From Drosophila pseudoobscura (taxonomy: Eukaryota > Arthropoda > Insecta > Diptera > Drosophilidae), in the NCBI RefSeq assembly GCF_009870125.1, contig NC_046683.1:51661869-51725868 (forward strand): DNA of 64,000 nucleotides, in the 5' to 3' direction. A program made the translations under genes and the position numbers. The notes under the pieces were generated by a model. The model was not told the origin of the DNA, searched no databases, and was given only the letters and a program-made list of their open reading frames with translations. Shown piece after piece: positions 1 to 15,900 of this stretch (within the stretch, counting starts at the first letter, position 1; each line of letters opens with the position of its first letter).

Positions 1-3000
1 AGTCGGACGGAGAGACGTACTTGGCTATATTGCCAATTCACGCTGAATAAAATCATTGAAAGTCATCCGACATTTTCTTAACTTTAATAACTTAGTTTTA
101 ATTAATAATATAGATATGCATTTAGTAATACATAATAGAAAAAGAAAAAGACAAATTTTGATCGCTAACAACGAGTATTTTCCTATCCCAAGGCACATCC
201 TTGCAACCCAATGCCATATGCAATCATTTTCTTATTTACAATCAATTCCCACACCCTTGCCAGCATCTCAACTTTGATTTTCCCCACTCAGCACTCACTC
301 GCTCAAACCTGCCCACACTTTCCTGGCCAACTGCAAGCACTCGTCGTTATTGCCGTCTCAATGCATTCGATGGCATGGAACAGGAAAATCCTCAAGCACC
401 TTGACTGTCATTTGCCATGCATGGGAACTGTCCAACCTCACGGTACAAGCCATCATGCGCAGCTGCTGCTTCTGCCGCTGCTTCTGCTTCTGTTGGCTGT
501 GACCTTAGACGAGTGTCATAACTCAAAATGCTTCGGTCTGTGGGTCCTGTCTGGTTTCGGCATTATGCAATGGCTGCCTGTGCAGCCATTTAAAAAAAAA
601 TTCAATTGTATATACAATTCAATTTTTGTGATCAACAACGCCCACACTGACAGCCCGCGGGGAAATGGAGCGAGTGGGGCGTCACAAAGCACTTTGATGT
701 GACACGAAATTGAGGGATGTGCGTCACAGCCATAGCAAGGAAGAGAACAAATGAAGTCCAGCCAACCCAGCTGTATCCATGTTTCGGCTGAAACCACAGT
801 CATTGTGCTGTCGCTGTGGCTGTAGATGTAGCTTACCCAACAAATGGCAGCAATGATCGCGTTAATTAAGCATGAGTTTAATAACACACTCAAATGAATA
901 GGAAGACTGACAGCAGAGCATCCCCTGGCTTGGACCTCGGGGCCATCAATCAAAGAGATGACAACGGAAATTTTGTTTGGCAAATAAATCATAAAAAAAA
1001 TATGATAACAATCGAGGCAAGCATTGGCCCCGTCCCCTCCCTGGCATTGTCCTGGCTGCGGTAGAGGCTGCGCCTAGTTTTGTGTCGGGTCTGTGTGGGC
1101 CTCTGGTTGTGGTGTGCGACTATGTGTTGGTGGTTTTTGTGGTTTTCTGTTAGCCTCGAGAGCCTTACCTGAACCAACACATTGCCACACACACCCACCC
1201 ACACACACACACAAAAAACACCGGAAGTAGGTGCGGCAGTTTAACGGGAAGTGTGGTTCACTGCTTGGTCCATGGCTCTTTCACTCGCTCTCTTTCTCTA
1301 TTCACCTGTCTCTATCCCTATCCCTGTCCCTGTCCTTGGTATGTGTATACGTGTGTGCGCAGGTGTAAGTGGTTCTGTGCAGTTGTAGTGGTGTTTCATT
1401 ATAAGCTCAACGGCACTTAGCACACATTTAAGCCGCTTTTCCCCGATTTTCCCCTGTTGTTCACGCCTTCTCCAACTGCTCTTCAGACCTTTTTCCGAGA
1501 CCTTTTTCTGTTGTTTGCCGCCCTTCATATCTGCGACACCACCCTACTGCGCCCCACCCCACACATGCGTTTGATGTCGCCCCTTAACTGAATTATGCAC
1601 ACAAGTTTCGGGGGCATGCCTCATCCGTTTTGGCCTTTTGCCCAGCTCCAGTTTTAGTTCCAATTCCGGGCGACTGCTCGACTGCTCGGCTGGAGGCCTC
1701 TCTCTCAGTGTTGGCACACGCTTTCATTATGCAATTATTGCATTTTTAATTTTTGTGTCGAGTCATTTAAAATAATTGTGCGAACACTTTGTGACAACAG
1801 TGCGACAGGGCTGGGCGAGAGGGACTCCTTTTTTGGCTTACACAACCTTTGGCATGGAACAGGGACAGTCAACAAGTTGCTTTTCCTGCTTGTCGCCTGT
1901 ATATGTTGTTGGAAAAGGGGGAATTTAGTAATTTATGCTATTAATTTAGAGGAAAACATAAGCGAGCCATTCATTTACCGGGAATTCGCATACATATAAC
2001 CATTTAAGGACAATTAAAACATCGTAAAAGTGCCTTAATTATAAAATTGGGAAGTGGGATAGAGAGGAACTTTCCAGTTAAAGTTTAAGCTCAAACTGAG
2101 CCCATACCAAGCCATTGACCGGTGAGACAGAGACAGCCTCCAACCCATTAACCTTTCGGATTAATGGATTGACAGAATCCATTTGTCTGGTGATTCGTTG
2201 CATTTGATATGGCTGGACGCGTTATCTGCCTAATTGTATTAGGTGGCTGCCTGCGATTATGCCGACATCCCGATTTCCCCTATTCGATCACTCGGACACG
2301 AAATAAGCGCATTATAACGCTTCACATAACGCCGACCCGTCAACCGCAAATTATGCATTGCAATTACACGAACGCGAATGCAATGAGGCGATATCAATTC
2401 GAGTCAGACATCTTACATACACACACAAGGACAGGCCCCACTTTAACGTACAGACCCTGCTAAAGGAACCGCCTAAACAAAATGGCTTAATTGTTGGGCA
2501 CACGCCTTCCACGCGCACTCCCCCCGCCCCACAGCGCAAATACGGCAAATACAGCAAATGTACGCCTCAACAAGTTTGCAGAGGTAACAAAAAATCAATA
2601 GGCCTCAAAAAGAAAAGGGACGAGAAGAGCAGAGAAGAAAGAAAGCAAAAGTGGAATGGAAGGAGGGCACACCATATTAATTGGCCGTTTCAGCGTTACG
2701 CCAAAAATGCTGAAAATACTTTCACGCTCGTTTCAAGGCAAGGAAGCAAAAAAGGTAGGGCAAGGAGTATATGTGAGTACGAGTATATTCGATGCCACGT
2801 GCCCGGGTATCGTGGTTCCCTTTCACGTTGTCCTCATCTAATGGGAGCCGTGCACGCAAGCCCCAGAAGCTCCACACGGAGTCGGAATTGGAGTTGGAGT
2901 TGGAGTTGAGGCCTGGGCCTGAGCCTGAGCCTGAGTTGCTGCCAAAAGACAAGCATCTTGAGGTCCTTACTCGTCGGATTAGCCAAACACAAGTGTACAC

Positions 3001-6000
3001 ACAAACAAGGATATATACACCTTGTGTATATTTAACTTTTCAACTTGGAATTGTCCTGGGAATGGGCATGGGCATGGGCCTGTGCGGAGACCGGGGCCAG
3101 CTGCCGACTTTGTAGCTGAATTTATGCTTGTTACAGATTTCTTGGCTGTCGGTCAAGGCTGCCACAATAACGCACCTGGGGGCCGCAGTCCTGGCTACTG
3201 TTTCCAGGGTCCTCCGGCTCCGGTAGCTGCTTGTAAATTTATGCCCATAAAAATGCACAAAAAGGAAGCGGAAAATGTGTTGTGTAAAAAGGACGACGCT
3301 GGAAATAAAATCAACAATAAATTTTGCATGCAGCCACATTACGAAACAATGGCCAACAGGAATCCCCCTTTATACGGGCGTTCGCGTAAGCGTGGGAGTG
3401 GGCATGGAAGTGGGCGTTAGCGTGGGTGGGTGCTGCAATTGGTATTTTTATTGCGTGTTCAACACGGCGTATGCGTAATATACGCGAATGCCTGGCTTGC
3501 TTGGTCGCAGCCTTTCATAGCTCTTTTGACTTATGCCTCCATAAAATGCCATAAAATGAAATTAAATACGCGAAATGCAATGCAAGAGACATTTTTTATA
3601 CACACAGAAATTCCGCTCTGCACCCACATTGATTGGCATTTCTATCAAATTTTTTGACATTTATGCCGCGTGCGCCTCTTGTTAGGCCTATACCCGAACC
3701 CGCACAGACAGCCAGCCAGCCAGTCGATTGACAGCCGGACTCTACTCCAAGCCAAACCAGTCCAATCCGATCCCCAAATGATTCATACGCTGCTCGCCAG
3801 GATTTATGGCCAACCCTTTTTGGGTAATCGATTCAGAAACAATGACCATTTCCCTTTCTGTTAGCTGGTACAATTTTTATTAGCAAAGCATTTGATGCCT
3901 GCCGGCGGAGACATTTTCATTCGGTTTCAGAAGATGGCGTAGATGGCGGGGTGCTCCCACCCCCGCGAATTTAAAGCCTCTTTCAGGGGAATTTTTATGT
4001 TTATGGATTGCTGGGCTGGCACTGGGACTGGTGCTGGGGCTGAGGCTGGAGTCTGCTACGTGAGGCACATCAAAGTAACCAGGCGGTCCGCCCACTTTTT
4101 ATGCTCGAAACAACGTCAAACGTTGATGAGGTGAGGGTGAGAGTGGAGCTGTTGCTGAAGATGGAGATGGAGCTGGATAATGGCTGAGAATTGGGGTTGA
4201 CATGGGACGCTGCCCGATGCTGCTCTGTCGCATCTGTTGATTAAGCTTTTGCCTAGGCCGAGCACGACCTGGAGTCCTGCACGGGTCCCACTTTTGTCAT
4301 CATTAATCAACTGCCGACAAGGCGAATTGACAAAGCCAAAGGAATGTGAGCAAATTGTTGAGCAATGCCAAGGGGATTGGGAATGGGAATGAAAATGAAA
4401 ACGGAAATGGGAATGAGCGCTGTTCATCATTCTCTCTTTCTGTCTCCCTGAATGTGTCTCCATACGGGACATAGAGGATACTCGGGCTTGTCTCCTGAAT
4501 TACAAATAACAAAGAGTCAACACATTGACACTTGATTTTGCACTGCACTGCACAGCTGAGTCTGATTAGAATCCACACTCGCTTCACAGCTCTGAACTTG
4601 AAACGGAGAAGACAGACAGATGGCAGCCTGGGGACAAGTTATCTAACGATAACGCCTTTGTAAGCCGCCACAAGCCATTTCAAATCAAACGCCCTGAATG
4701 CAGCAACAATTACATAAACTTAATAACTTGATAGCCAAAGAGATAAACCGAGAAGGAGCTAAAGGAGCTGAAGGAGCTGCAGTAGCCGGAACTGGCCCTG
4801 AGCCAGAGCCAGAGCCAAAGCCAGAGCCTGGATCTGGACCTGAGTAAGGGCGAAAAGAGCTAACAAAATGCCCACTGGCTGAGGGGGGGCGATGCCCATG
4901 TCTGTTTGGACTCATTCCCAATTACAATTTCAGCCTGGGGGCCCTTTTCGGACCTTCGGTTGCACACAATTTTATGGCCGCAAACAATTTGCCAACATTT
5001 CGTAAACTTTCAATGCAAAAGCCGGGCAGGTCGAAGCAGGAACCAGGAGAATAACGAACGGCAGCAGAAGCTTTTAAGGATGTCGGTTGGTCGGCTGGCC
5101 GCTGGGCGGCTGGGTGACTGGTTTGTTGCTGGGTAAATACACTCCACTTATTACAACACTTACAACTGTAAACGAGCGAATGGCCCAAGGCTCGATTTGA
5201 CTTTGGGCTGATTCTGACTCTGGGATGGTTCTTTTTGCCCAGGCCAGGCCACAGAGCTCGGCCATGAATATTGTAAACAGGCGAGTAACTTAATGGAAAT
5301 TCAAAGGCTGAAAGACCAAAAAGAGTGGAGTAGCCCTCGGAGGGAATTAACCTAAAGCAGCTATGAAATGACAAGACTCTGCTCCACTTCACCTGAGGAT
5401 TGAGGAGCGAGTGTAGATGGAGATGGAGGTGGAGCCTGATCAATCATAGATAATATATATGTACATATACATTTCAGTCGGTACCGTGCCGCTGCGACAG
5501 CAGAGCGGAAATAACTCATACGAGTACATAGTATAGTTGTACGCACATACTCGTATACTCTTGCATATCCGCATAAAAAATGTATGTTTTTAAAATGTGT
5601 AAACTGACAGGAGGAAGTGAAGGAGTGAAGCTACATGCACTGTGTGGGTGTGAGTGTGTACGCGTGTGACGGAGTATCTATGCAAATGAGCTGCAAAGTA
5701 TGCAATGAAAGCCTGATTAGCATATTGCGTATACGTCATGTGGTGTAGCGTGAAAAATGTGCAAATTGTAAATGCTTAAAGCGGAAAGCCAAGCGGTGGG
5801 GCACACTCGCTGATAAACAGTTATACGAGCAGATAGAAGTGGAATATTACGATAGGAGATCCACAGCCCATTTTCCTACACTTCAACTTCTCATTTTTGA
5901 GCAGAGACACACAAGAAGAAAAGGGAAAAGACATATTACGCATACGCCACATGTTACTCGGAAAAATTCCAACAATCCCATACTCACCAAACGAACGTCA

Positions 6001-8867
6001 AAAACATTTGCAAACTAATTTAGAAACTATTTGGAAACGTTCCTTCTCCATTGCCAAGCCACAAAATGTGGCACTTCAACGCAATGAGTCGGCAGGAGAC
6101 CCAGGATAATCATTTACAGCAATCACAACAATGCCACCAGACAAAGCCAGGGCCAACAACACCACATATGTGAGCCATTTCCCAGGGCAGACACAGACAC
6201 AGACAGAAGGGAACCACACACACAAAAGTGGTACACAGCCACATAGCACAGAGAACGCAGAGAACACAAAAAAAATAAATAAAGTAGAAAAGAGAAAAAT
6301 CCCAAACAAAAAGTTGTGTTGCGTGTGTGTATGCCCTTTGTGGCCATAATTTATAGACTATCTGCCAAAATATTCCAGCTGAACCATAAAGATTCAATTT
6401 CACAAGCAATTTATATGGCTGAAACCCCTTAGCACCCCGGCACCCCAACCACCTTCTCATCCTAGGGCTGGCTGGGGAGTGTGTCCGTCCGTACGAATCT
6501 CCCTCCCTTCCCGGTCCGGCTGCACAAATGAGCAACATGCTCAGACCACAGAGTGTTATTTATGCCCTGGAAATCACGTGGCCGAACCCAAAATCTTCCA
6601 TGTCCAAATTAGTTTTGAATGGAAAATTCCTGGCAGTGAGGAGCCCTGGCCCGGACTATGCTGTCTATGGGATCCCTTGCTCGCTCTATTAATGTGTACC
6701 AAGCTGGTGTAAATTGAATTAAAATGATTATATTTCGAGGCAAACACAAACAGGAGTAGCAGCAGCATCCCAGGCACATTCACATGCACTTGCATATGCA
6801 CATGCGAACGGCCACGTGCAAAAGTTTAATTAAATAGTATTTTATTCCTTTCGCTGTGTCCCGCTTATGCGCATAACTCGTGCATAAGTTGCACCCGTTC
6901 TAGCCGTCACTTAACTCCACTCCACCCAACCCGAAGCCAGCTCATTTTCCTCGGCTGGGAGCAGAAAAGTTTTAATTTGTTGACTTAACCGCAGTTACAG
7001 TTACTGGCCCCAGTACAGCGGCCCAGTAGAGCGGCCCAGACCCAGACCCGGACGCAGACCGAGCATAACTTTGCCTCACGCAACTTAACATGCATATCTC
7101 GTTGGATTGCGGAGCGGATCCCATGGGGGCACGAACAGGAGCATCACCAGAAACAGGAACAGGGATAGAAGCTACAGCTGAAGCCGGCGGCAACGGCAGC
7201 GGCAACAGCAGTAACAGCTCCACTTTCAACTTCCATTTGCAGCTGCCTCTCTGCTTCTCTGGCTCCTTTTCGCTTATCGGCTGCTGCACACGCAGCTGCA
7301 ACGTTTTTGCATGTTTCTGACTTTTTGCTACAGCAACAGCACCCGTACCCGGGCCAGCACTCGCACCCGGGACTGGCTACAGCTCCATTCCAGCTTTGGC
7401 TATAGCTCCAGCTCCTGCTTAGCCATAAATATGCAGCTTAAAATGGCTTTCGACTAGCGGCTTTCGGCTTGCGGTTTACGTGGCGTATGATTGATGCCTC
7501 TTTGGCGATTCTCTCCCGCTGTTCGGGCTGCTCGGGCTGCTGTTCTGGCTGTCTGCCCGCCTGCCTGCTTGCCCGACTGCCCGCCTGCTGTTGGTATTGC
7601 TGTAGTTATCCTCATGGTTGTCAGGCTGTTGGGCCATTAGGCAGCATTAAGTGGAAAGCGAGTAAGAATGCTAGAGTGAAGCATACTCCTCGACTCCTTA
7701 ATGACATGCTGACTATTTCAGGGGAACCCACCCCAGAGTGTCTGCCACTCTTTCAATTATATCAGCAATAATGCAGGTTTATTGCGCATACGCCGTGTCA
7801 GCTACAGAACTGTCATAGAACTTCGCTGCAGCGCATACAAATTGTTCCATATAATCACCAAATAAAATCAAAGTGAAAGAAGTGAAAGAGATACTCGTCG
7901 TACCAACTGTCGCCTGCATAAAGTAAAATTATTAAATATTTATTCTTTTCCCATAGAGTGTATTTATTTGGCTTGTTCGCCAGTGAGTCTATCAATTATG
8001 CATTGCACTCTGCGAATTAAATTTTAATTAATTATTAACCATTAACAGTCATCAATTGCTGGATCGGCTGCTGCAGAAATGCGAAATGCGGATGATAATG
8101 GACATGGGAAATGGGAAATGAGAGCGACATAAAAACCGAAACTCCGCGCAATGCCAACAATTTTCACGCTCTAATCAATCTTCGCGCTGTGGCCCTAAAG
8201 GATTTGCCAAAAGTCACTCACTCGTCACTTATGCTAAATTAACAAAAAGCGAAATCCAGCAGGAAGGTTCTCGATGGCTGTCGCAGAACCAAAACCAACA
8301 TAACTTGAGGGATAGTTTTCCCTTTGCACATTTGTTTGAGCTTTCCTCCTCAGCTTTTTGCAGCTTCTTTCTTTTCTGTGCTACTTAGCCATGTCTGAAA
8401 TTTGAATTGGATTGGTTGGAATGGAAATGGAAATGGCAACGGAATGGGACTATATGCGATGGTATGGTATATAGAAGGGTAGAGCAATCTAGCTGGCTGC
8501 CCTCAGGGCCATGTTAGATATTCATTTTTGTATTTAATTCCCAAAAGAGTTCCGCCTTCCGCCTAGAATCTCGATGTGCCTCCATTGCAAGTGCTTCTTT
8601 TGTTTGAGCTGGAAACGACGATCAAATGTCAATTTAATTGAAAGAAATTGTCATTGCAAATGCCATTTGATGGAGTCAATGCTGGGTCTAAGGCTTTGAT
8701 GGCCTTCTGTCCGGTGGGGACAGAATCGCCCTCTATTTTTGGGCGATTCAGGGTACGAGTCCCCCAAAAGCGATAAAAAGTCAGTCTGAGTTTCGTTTGC
8801 TGTCGAAATGTCTGCCACATTCATTAGACGGCATCATTGTTGGTTGCCTCACAACAATGTTGCAGCA

Positions 8868-8905
8868 AATGAATGAGTGAATGAATGAATGAATGAGTGA
8901 GTGAG
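8868..8905. repeat. GAAT/GAGT tetranucleotide microsatellite
   Basis: A run of GAAT units grades into GAGT units. It is a simple tandem repeat in non-coding DNA with no visible gene association. Confidence 0.8.
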
Positions 8906-9900
8906 ACCAGTGAGAGAGGTGGCTGGTAGCAAGGGAATGAATGCAAAAGCACTGCGCATTGGGCGACGACAATGTTTTCAATTCGTTACAAAACGTGCAC
9001 TTGCCAAGCACCGAGTTACAGCATCAGCAGCATCATCAGCAGCAGCAGCAGCAGCACGATTCCCTCAAGCATTCCCTTCTGCACTATTTGAATACCCTTT
9101 CGAGGGGTATTATGATATTTGACAGCTGGGAAACCAGCCTGAAAAGTCTAGCAGATACTCGTACTCGCATATACATATATCTGGACGAATATACTCATAC
9201 CTTTTATTATGGATGGTCAAGAAACGATCTCTTAAAAACAAAGGGTACCGAAAGCTTCGGTCCAGAGCTATCCATTCTTGCCACTCTTTCCGCTCCCTCG
9301 TATATGTGTCTCCCTCACTCTTTCTGACAGTCACGTGCTCCATTTGGAGCAACGCCATTTCAAACCGGCTAATCAGTCAAATTCCTCCAGGCAGCTAGCT
9401 CTCCATTTGCCTGTCTTTTTCCCTCCCACTCGATGCTGAAACAGAAATACATAGAAACAAAAGCATCGCTCGAGTTTCAGCTAAAGCGAAGTTTTTCATT
9501 CATTTAATTGTTGGCCATGTAAATCCCCGCCAGCAAATTTATAGCGGCAGGTGTGATTACAATCGTGTACAACGAGCTTTTGAACAGTCGGGTCTTTCGT
9601 TTTCCCATGCCATCCCATTCCACCTCCAATCCCACTCCCACTCCCACTCTGACTACTCACGTCCCCCAGAGGATGCGACTCCGACTCCGCCTCCAGCCTT
9701 AAGCTGGCTGGCTGGCTGGCTGGCAAGCAACATCATTTAATGAGTTTAGTTTCGAACTGAAATTCAGTTAATATGCGTCTCATTTATGCATGCTCTGGAG
9801 GAGCAACAACAGCAACAGACACAGCCACAGCAAGAAGCGTGATAGAGCGTATAGAGGTAGCAAGATCTCGATACAAATTGTACTTGCCACTTTACCCAAA

Positions 9901-9946
9901 TGAGTTGAGTTGAGTTGAGTTGCGTTGCGTTTCGTTTCGTTTCGCT
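9901..9946. repeat. Graded pentamer repeat (GAGTT to GCGTT to TCGTT)
   Basis: Consecutive pentamers change by single bases along the array: GAGTT several times, then GCGTT twice, then TCGTT three times. This looks like spreading of successive point mutations by slippage. Confidence 0.75.
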
Positions 9947-12900
9947 TCTTATCTACCGTACGACAATGGACTCATCTCTGGCTCCTCTTCATTATCTCTG
10001 TACATATATCTCTGCCTCTGCAAGCAGGCACACATGAGGGGCTTATCTTTTATTACCATGTTTTCATTAGGCTTCTCTTTGCTCCTCGCTGCTCGCTCCT
10101 TGCTGCTATTCGCTCTTGTTGCCTTGAGTTAAGCTCCACAGGCTGTGTCTGTGCGTGTTCCGGAGCGTGGAAAGCGACATCCACTAAAATAATGCAGAAC
10201 AGACCCGAACCGGCTGCACCACTAATGAAATAGAGTTATAGCAGACATACACACACACACACACGAACCCAGCTAACTTGGCTCTAATTATGCCAATCAG
10301 CAAGGCCCGCCCCGCCTTGGCTCAATGCCCCAATAAAAGACGCCATCAATGTGCAAATTAGTCGTCTGATGGCTAATCAAGCACGGAGGGATTTGACCAG
10401 GCCCTCAACTCCAGCTCCTGCTCCAATCATGGCCAGTGCCTGACTTCCTTACAGTCGCGTGTGTGTGTGTGCCACACATAATCTGATTAATAAAGCGATT
10501 TGTGCTCAGTAGTGATTAGCAATATTTTCCATAATTAGAAGCCATTAAGTCGGACTTCGAGCCACGTCGAAGCCGGAAAGTTAATCAAAAAAATCAGCAG
10601 CCAGAGTAATCCAATAGTATCCCCGACTGACAGTGAATCAATGCTCCAGGCAGGTCGATAAAGTTTTGATTAAACTTTACCAAAGAGATATCCAGGGAAT
10701 TTTCTCACTAACTATCTTCTATGTTCCATGTTCTATGTTCTTTTTGGGGTAAATATTCGCTGGCTATCCATCCAAACAGCATAAACCGAAATACCTTTCT
10801 TAGAGTGGGCCAAGACATATTCAAAGTTGTGTCGGTTTCCACGGCTGCTCAGGAGTAACCGCAGCTTAGAAGCGAAGACGAGCGACCGAGACCATTGGCA
10901 GCTCCGCGGAGAGTTGGTTGTTCGCCTGTTTAATTTAAACTTGCAACGCAACTAACGACAGTTTTTTAATTAAAATACCAAAGACAAAACGTAAAGCACA
11001 AAAATGGAAACAATGGAGCTGGAGCTGGGGCTGGGGCTGGAGCTGGCTGTGAGACAGCGAAAAAGTTGGCAAGAAGTTTCAAAAACTTAAGCACCTGAGA
11101 GGTGTGGGCAGGAAGCTGGAGTCGGGAAAGGGAAGGGGAACGGAAAGGGGAACGGGAACGGGAAAGGGCCGGACAGCGTCGGAGACAAGCGTGTTAAAAT
11201 ATTATGAAGCACTTAGGTGAGCTACAAAACGGTACAGTTGTGCTGCCTCCGACTCAGGCTATTGGCCCTGTTCCGGTTTATACAAGCTCCCGTATTTTTC
11301 GGGCACCTTTGCCTTTACAAATTCTGCTAAATGAAATGCAGGTTTCCACGGGGTGCTTTTACAGTGAAAGCGATTATAGGAACAGGGCCGCATATCCTAG
11401 ACTCTTTCTCTATCAGCCCCGCAGTTGCAGACAGGATTGTAACTTTAGTTTATTCATGCCAGAACTAAGCGAGGACCTGGGTGTGGGTATGGGTAGGGCC
11501 AGGACCAGGACCAGTGCAAATGAAATTGAGCTGTTTGCCCAGGGAAAACACAGCACACAGCACAAAGTACAATGGAAAACAAAGCAAACGAAAATCAATG
11601 GGAGAACTTAAACCCGTTCAATTGGCAAGGTCACGTAGACAAGGCAGAAGTACCCGCCCATTCTGGCCATGGCCAATTTGTTCGCCCCAAACTTGTTTGC
11701 ATTGCCATTGCCGGCAAGTGGAACGAAAAGGCGGCCCCGGCAGGGCCCGGCCCGGCCCCACTCGATGAATATTTAAACAGGAGAAGGACCAGTCATAGGA
11801 AGCTGGATGATGCTGCCCTGCAATGATAATGAAAGCAATTATTTTTTCAAAAAGTGTCCCCAAGTGCAATCTGCCATCGACCACTTGAAGCTGCATTGGC
11901 TCTCGAATATCTTGGGCGGAAGTGACTTTTAATTGAACGCCAAATTGCGCAGAGTACGGAGAATCATCTGCGAGTAGATGAGAAATTTCAGTGCTTAATT
12001 ACCTTCCTCTTCGCGGGCTTCCCAGGCTTCCAGCTGCCTGTGGCGCAGCCAGACAATGTTGATTGTTTTAGGGCCAAAGTTGGTCCCGAAGAATGGCGAA
12101 TGAGGAAGATTAAGTGCAAGAGTTTTCACAAAATTTCCACAGAATCATAGTGCTAATGGAACAACTTGGCCAGGACAATCAGCGGGGATCCATCTTACAT
12201 CTATGTCAGGTGAAACATTTGTAGCATTTTGTGTTGCGTCTCCCGAAGCAAACCAAATCAATTGATTATTGAAAACGATGACAAGACTGGTACGGAATGA
12301 AAAATTAGCCTGGCTCTGTCTGGGCTAAGCCTTGAGAAAAGCTGCTGAAGTGCATCATCTGTTGGATGCTTGTCCTCGTGGCCCCTGTCCGCATCCACAT
12401 GTGCAGTGTTCACACTCTCGCCTGCAGCTGCAGCTCCTCAGCTTTCGTTGCCTCTGCACTCCTTTCCTGCAGTCCCGCAGAAGGGAAAAGGACATGCCAT
12501 TCGTCTCCATGTGTATTTGCCCAAATGACAAATTGCACAAACGTTGTCGCAGTCGTTGTCGTCGCCGTCGTCGTCGTCGTCTCAGTCTGGCTGAGAAGGA
12601 AGCCAAAAGCCATTCCATTTCATTCCATTCCCTTCCATTCCGGCAACCAAGCCAAGTCAGCAGCGGAAGTCGACTTGAATGCGCTTCAAAATGCTGTTAA
12701 ATTATTTTAAAATGTCCTCCCACTCCGTTACACCATCACAATAGGCACTACTTGAGTGTCTGCAATTATTTGAGAGTGCAGCAAAAACCTAACAATGCAA
12801 TGGAAATTACTTTTCGGGAAAGTGCGAGAGTGCTGGCTAGCAACAGGAAGAACGATAAAATAAAAATAAATTAAAAATGGTTAGGGTCGTTCGGGGCCAA

Positions 12901-15900
12901 TAAATACAAGAAAAAATACATTTCGCCGCACGATTGGCATGTCATGTTATGTCAATCTTTCCGCCAGTCCTCCGCCCGGCCCGAGAGCTACGCGTTGGGC
13001 ATCCTAAATAAAGCATGATTTCCATGTGACCCCTCACCACGGATGGGTGGGTTGGTTCGAGAGCTATTTTATATGGTCCTCTGTGCATTGTTGTAGCTCT
13101 TTTTTATTGGCAAATCCATATGCGCAACAGCAGCAGCCGCATCAGCATCAAACCGTCTGTGGTTCACTTAAATCCATCAAACCCGAACAGCCACCTCCCA
13201 TCATAATCCCCATGCCCATGCCCGTGCCCGTGCCCTTTGGGTCAGGACAGAAATGTGAAATATTTATACGAGTATATGGATGTATGTGGGGTCACATTGT
13301 ATGTACTTTTTATATATATGCTATTAAATGCTGACCTGCAGTTTATTGGATTTTTGCGAGTGGCTCACGCAAAGAAGGGGTCAGAAACCACATGGCGTAT
13401 ACGTAATTAGTCATATTTAACATGCGGCCTAATCAAAGCCGATTTACAATTTATATGTCTATCGATATACCATATGTACATACTCGCTTTGTATGTACAA
13501 ACACAAAAAAGTGTTCTGAAAAGCCCTTCTTAATACGCATTCCATTGGGTAAATGTACCAGAACTAATTGATAGCACTGCAGAGAACTCTTTTTCATTAT
13601 TATCAGAGTCAACTGTAAAAGAAAATGAACATTTCATGCATGGCTTTTTCTGAGAAATGGATTTCTGGAACACATACACACACACACGTGCAGATGCAGA
13701 TACAGATAGCGTGCACAGTAATAGAAACAATATCTAATTTAAATTATGGCTGCAATCGACTGAAATATACACATGTACCACATATAAATACATATGTATG
13801 TATGTATCTATGTTCCACTCGAGTGGGAGTCTCTGTATGCAAATTATGTTGGAATTTGCATAAAAAGAACAGTCGAGACCAGCTCCAAGTTTAGCTGGGA
13901 TAATTTAAGGCCTGAATTGTAATTGCTACATCGCAATGATTAAACGATAAACCACACCACCACAAACTCACGCACACTCGCCTATCGGAGGAATAAATAC
14001 GCATGTGATATGCAAATGAAATGCTATTAACAGGTCGTCTAAGGGTATTTTTTACATCTCATATTTTTCTATATTTTTTTTTATTATACGGATACATACA
14101 TACATATGTTACGGCGATTAACACGTGAATTGGTACCAAACTTTTTTGTTTGTGGCTGAAATTCAATTGGTTTTTATATTTCATACGCAAAATGATTTGG
14201 TTGTGGTTGGCAAAAAAGTTAGACACAGTTAATAAATAAATTAAACTTTTTTCGAACACAATATCATCAACCAAAATACATTAATTAAATGTCTTTGTTC
14301 AATATATAGTTTAAATGTTTAACAATTGAGTTATGATTGGAGGCGTTTTAATTTCAGTTTTTATTGCATTTATTTAAGTAGCAAGCTTTTTACATACCTA
14401 ATATGTATGTATGTATGTATTTTTGCGGGTTCTTTATTATACTATTGTATAACAACCATTATTCAACCATTTTACGGAACACAAGCAAATTGAAATATTT
14501 TTTATTCAATTTACAATGGTTTCATCTGCTAAAAAATGTATTAAAAACTTATAAAAAGGCATTAATATCCACAGCAGCATTCTGCATGCACGTGAATGTA
14601 TGTATGTATGTACATTTGTGCTAGGTATTAGGGGATAATTAAAGGTCCAGACACACTGGGGAATAAGAGTGGCCCGGGGCTAATGTCCAGCGCTTTACGG
14701 ACGAGTGGCTGAAGCGCTTAAACCGATTGTCACGGCAAAGGGGACAGGACCAGACAGGACCGGAAAGGCCCGAACAGGACCGAATAGGACAGGACACCCT
14801 CAACCATGCAAGCACACACACTCGGATAACTCCGCACTCGCATATGTACATATGTATGTATGTGGAAGCTCGAAGAGGCGCGCCGTAACGTATGCAGCAG
14901 ATTTTAGCAGGATGTCGCTGCAGCTGCAGCTGTTGCGGATAATGCTCTCCTTGTTCTCGTTGCTGTTGCTGTTTTTGTTTTTGTTTTTGTTGTTGTTGTT
15001 GTGTCGCTCCTTTTGACTAACTTCCTACGGCCAAAGCTGCCATTGGCAACAGTTCCAATGCATTGCCAAAGATTATTGCATAATTTCCACACAGAGGAGG
15101 TGCGGGAAGAGACAGCAGAGAGGAGTACGGAGTACGGAGTACTGTCCCCGACATGGACACCGGCAGACAAAATGAACATCATTTGCAAGTGCGGATTGGA
15201 CCGGAGGCTGGTTGGTTAGCGGGTTGGCTGGCAGGCAGCTTGAGCTCCACTGGGCAGGCAGCTAATCTTTGCCAAACAACGTTGATAAATCGCCCGGCCA
15301 GATAGCCAGCCACCCAGCCATGTAAATACCCTGCTCCGCCCTGATCAGAGAAGTGACCTGGCCAGGCTAGGCCAGGCCACAGTCCAGTCCAGGACCTCGC
15401 CTGTCCTCTGCTGTCCGGCCCTAACGCTCTCTCATTAAATTTAATTTGTAGTCGCTTTTTAATTAAAAGCGAACAAAGCATCATTAAAAAATAGTTTGCG
15501 CCTGCTAATTTTTAGCATGTGATTTACATAATTCAATTAAAATTAAGTTATGAAACGGACGCACATTTCGCCCAAAATTGTTGGCGAGTGTGGGTGTGGG
15601 GCCCAGTACCCAGGGGAATGGAAAATGCGGGATACTGCCGGAATGGGAGTGCGGCAATCCGCTTTGACGTCTCCGGACCTGGACTCTGCTTAGTTATGCA
15701 AATTATGAATGAATTGTGTGGGGCGTGGAGTCGCGGAGTCGAGGCGCAGTGGGGTTTTGTTTGTTTGTTGAAGCGGCAAAAATAAATAGCGCAAAAGGAA
15801 AGGAAATGACAACTGAAACTGGTTACAGAGGAAGTTGGAGACGGGAAAGGGAAGAATTAAGAGGATGAAGAAAGCATACCCCTAGAATTTGGGAAATGAA

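Noticed and set aside
11204-11611. 135-codon plus-strand frame in the gene desert
   Set aside because: Repeat-influenced composition, no recognisable domain, and no promoter or splice context.
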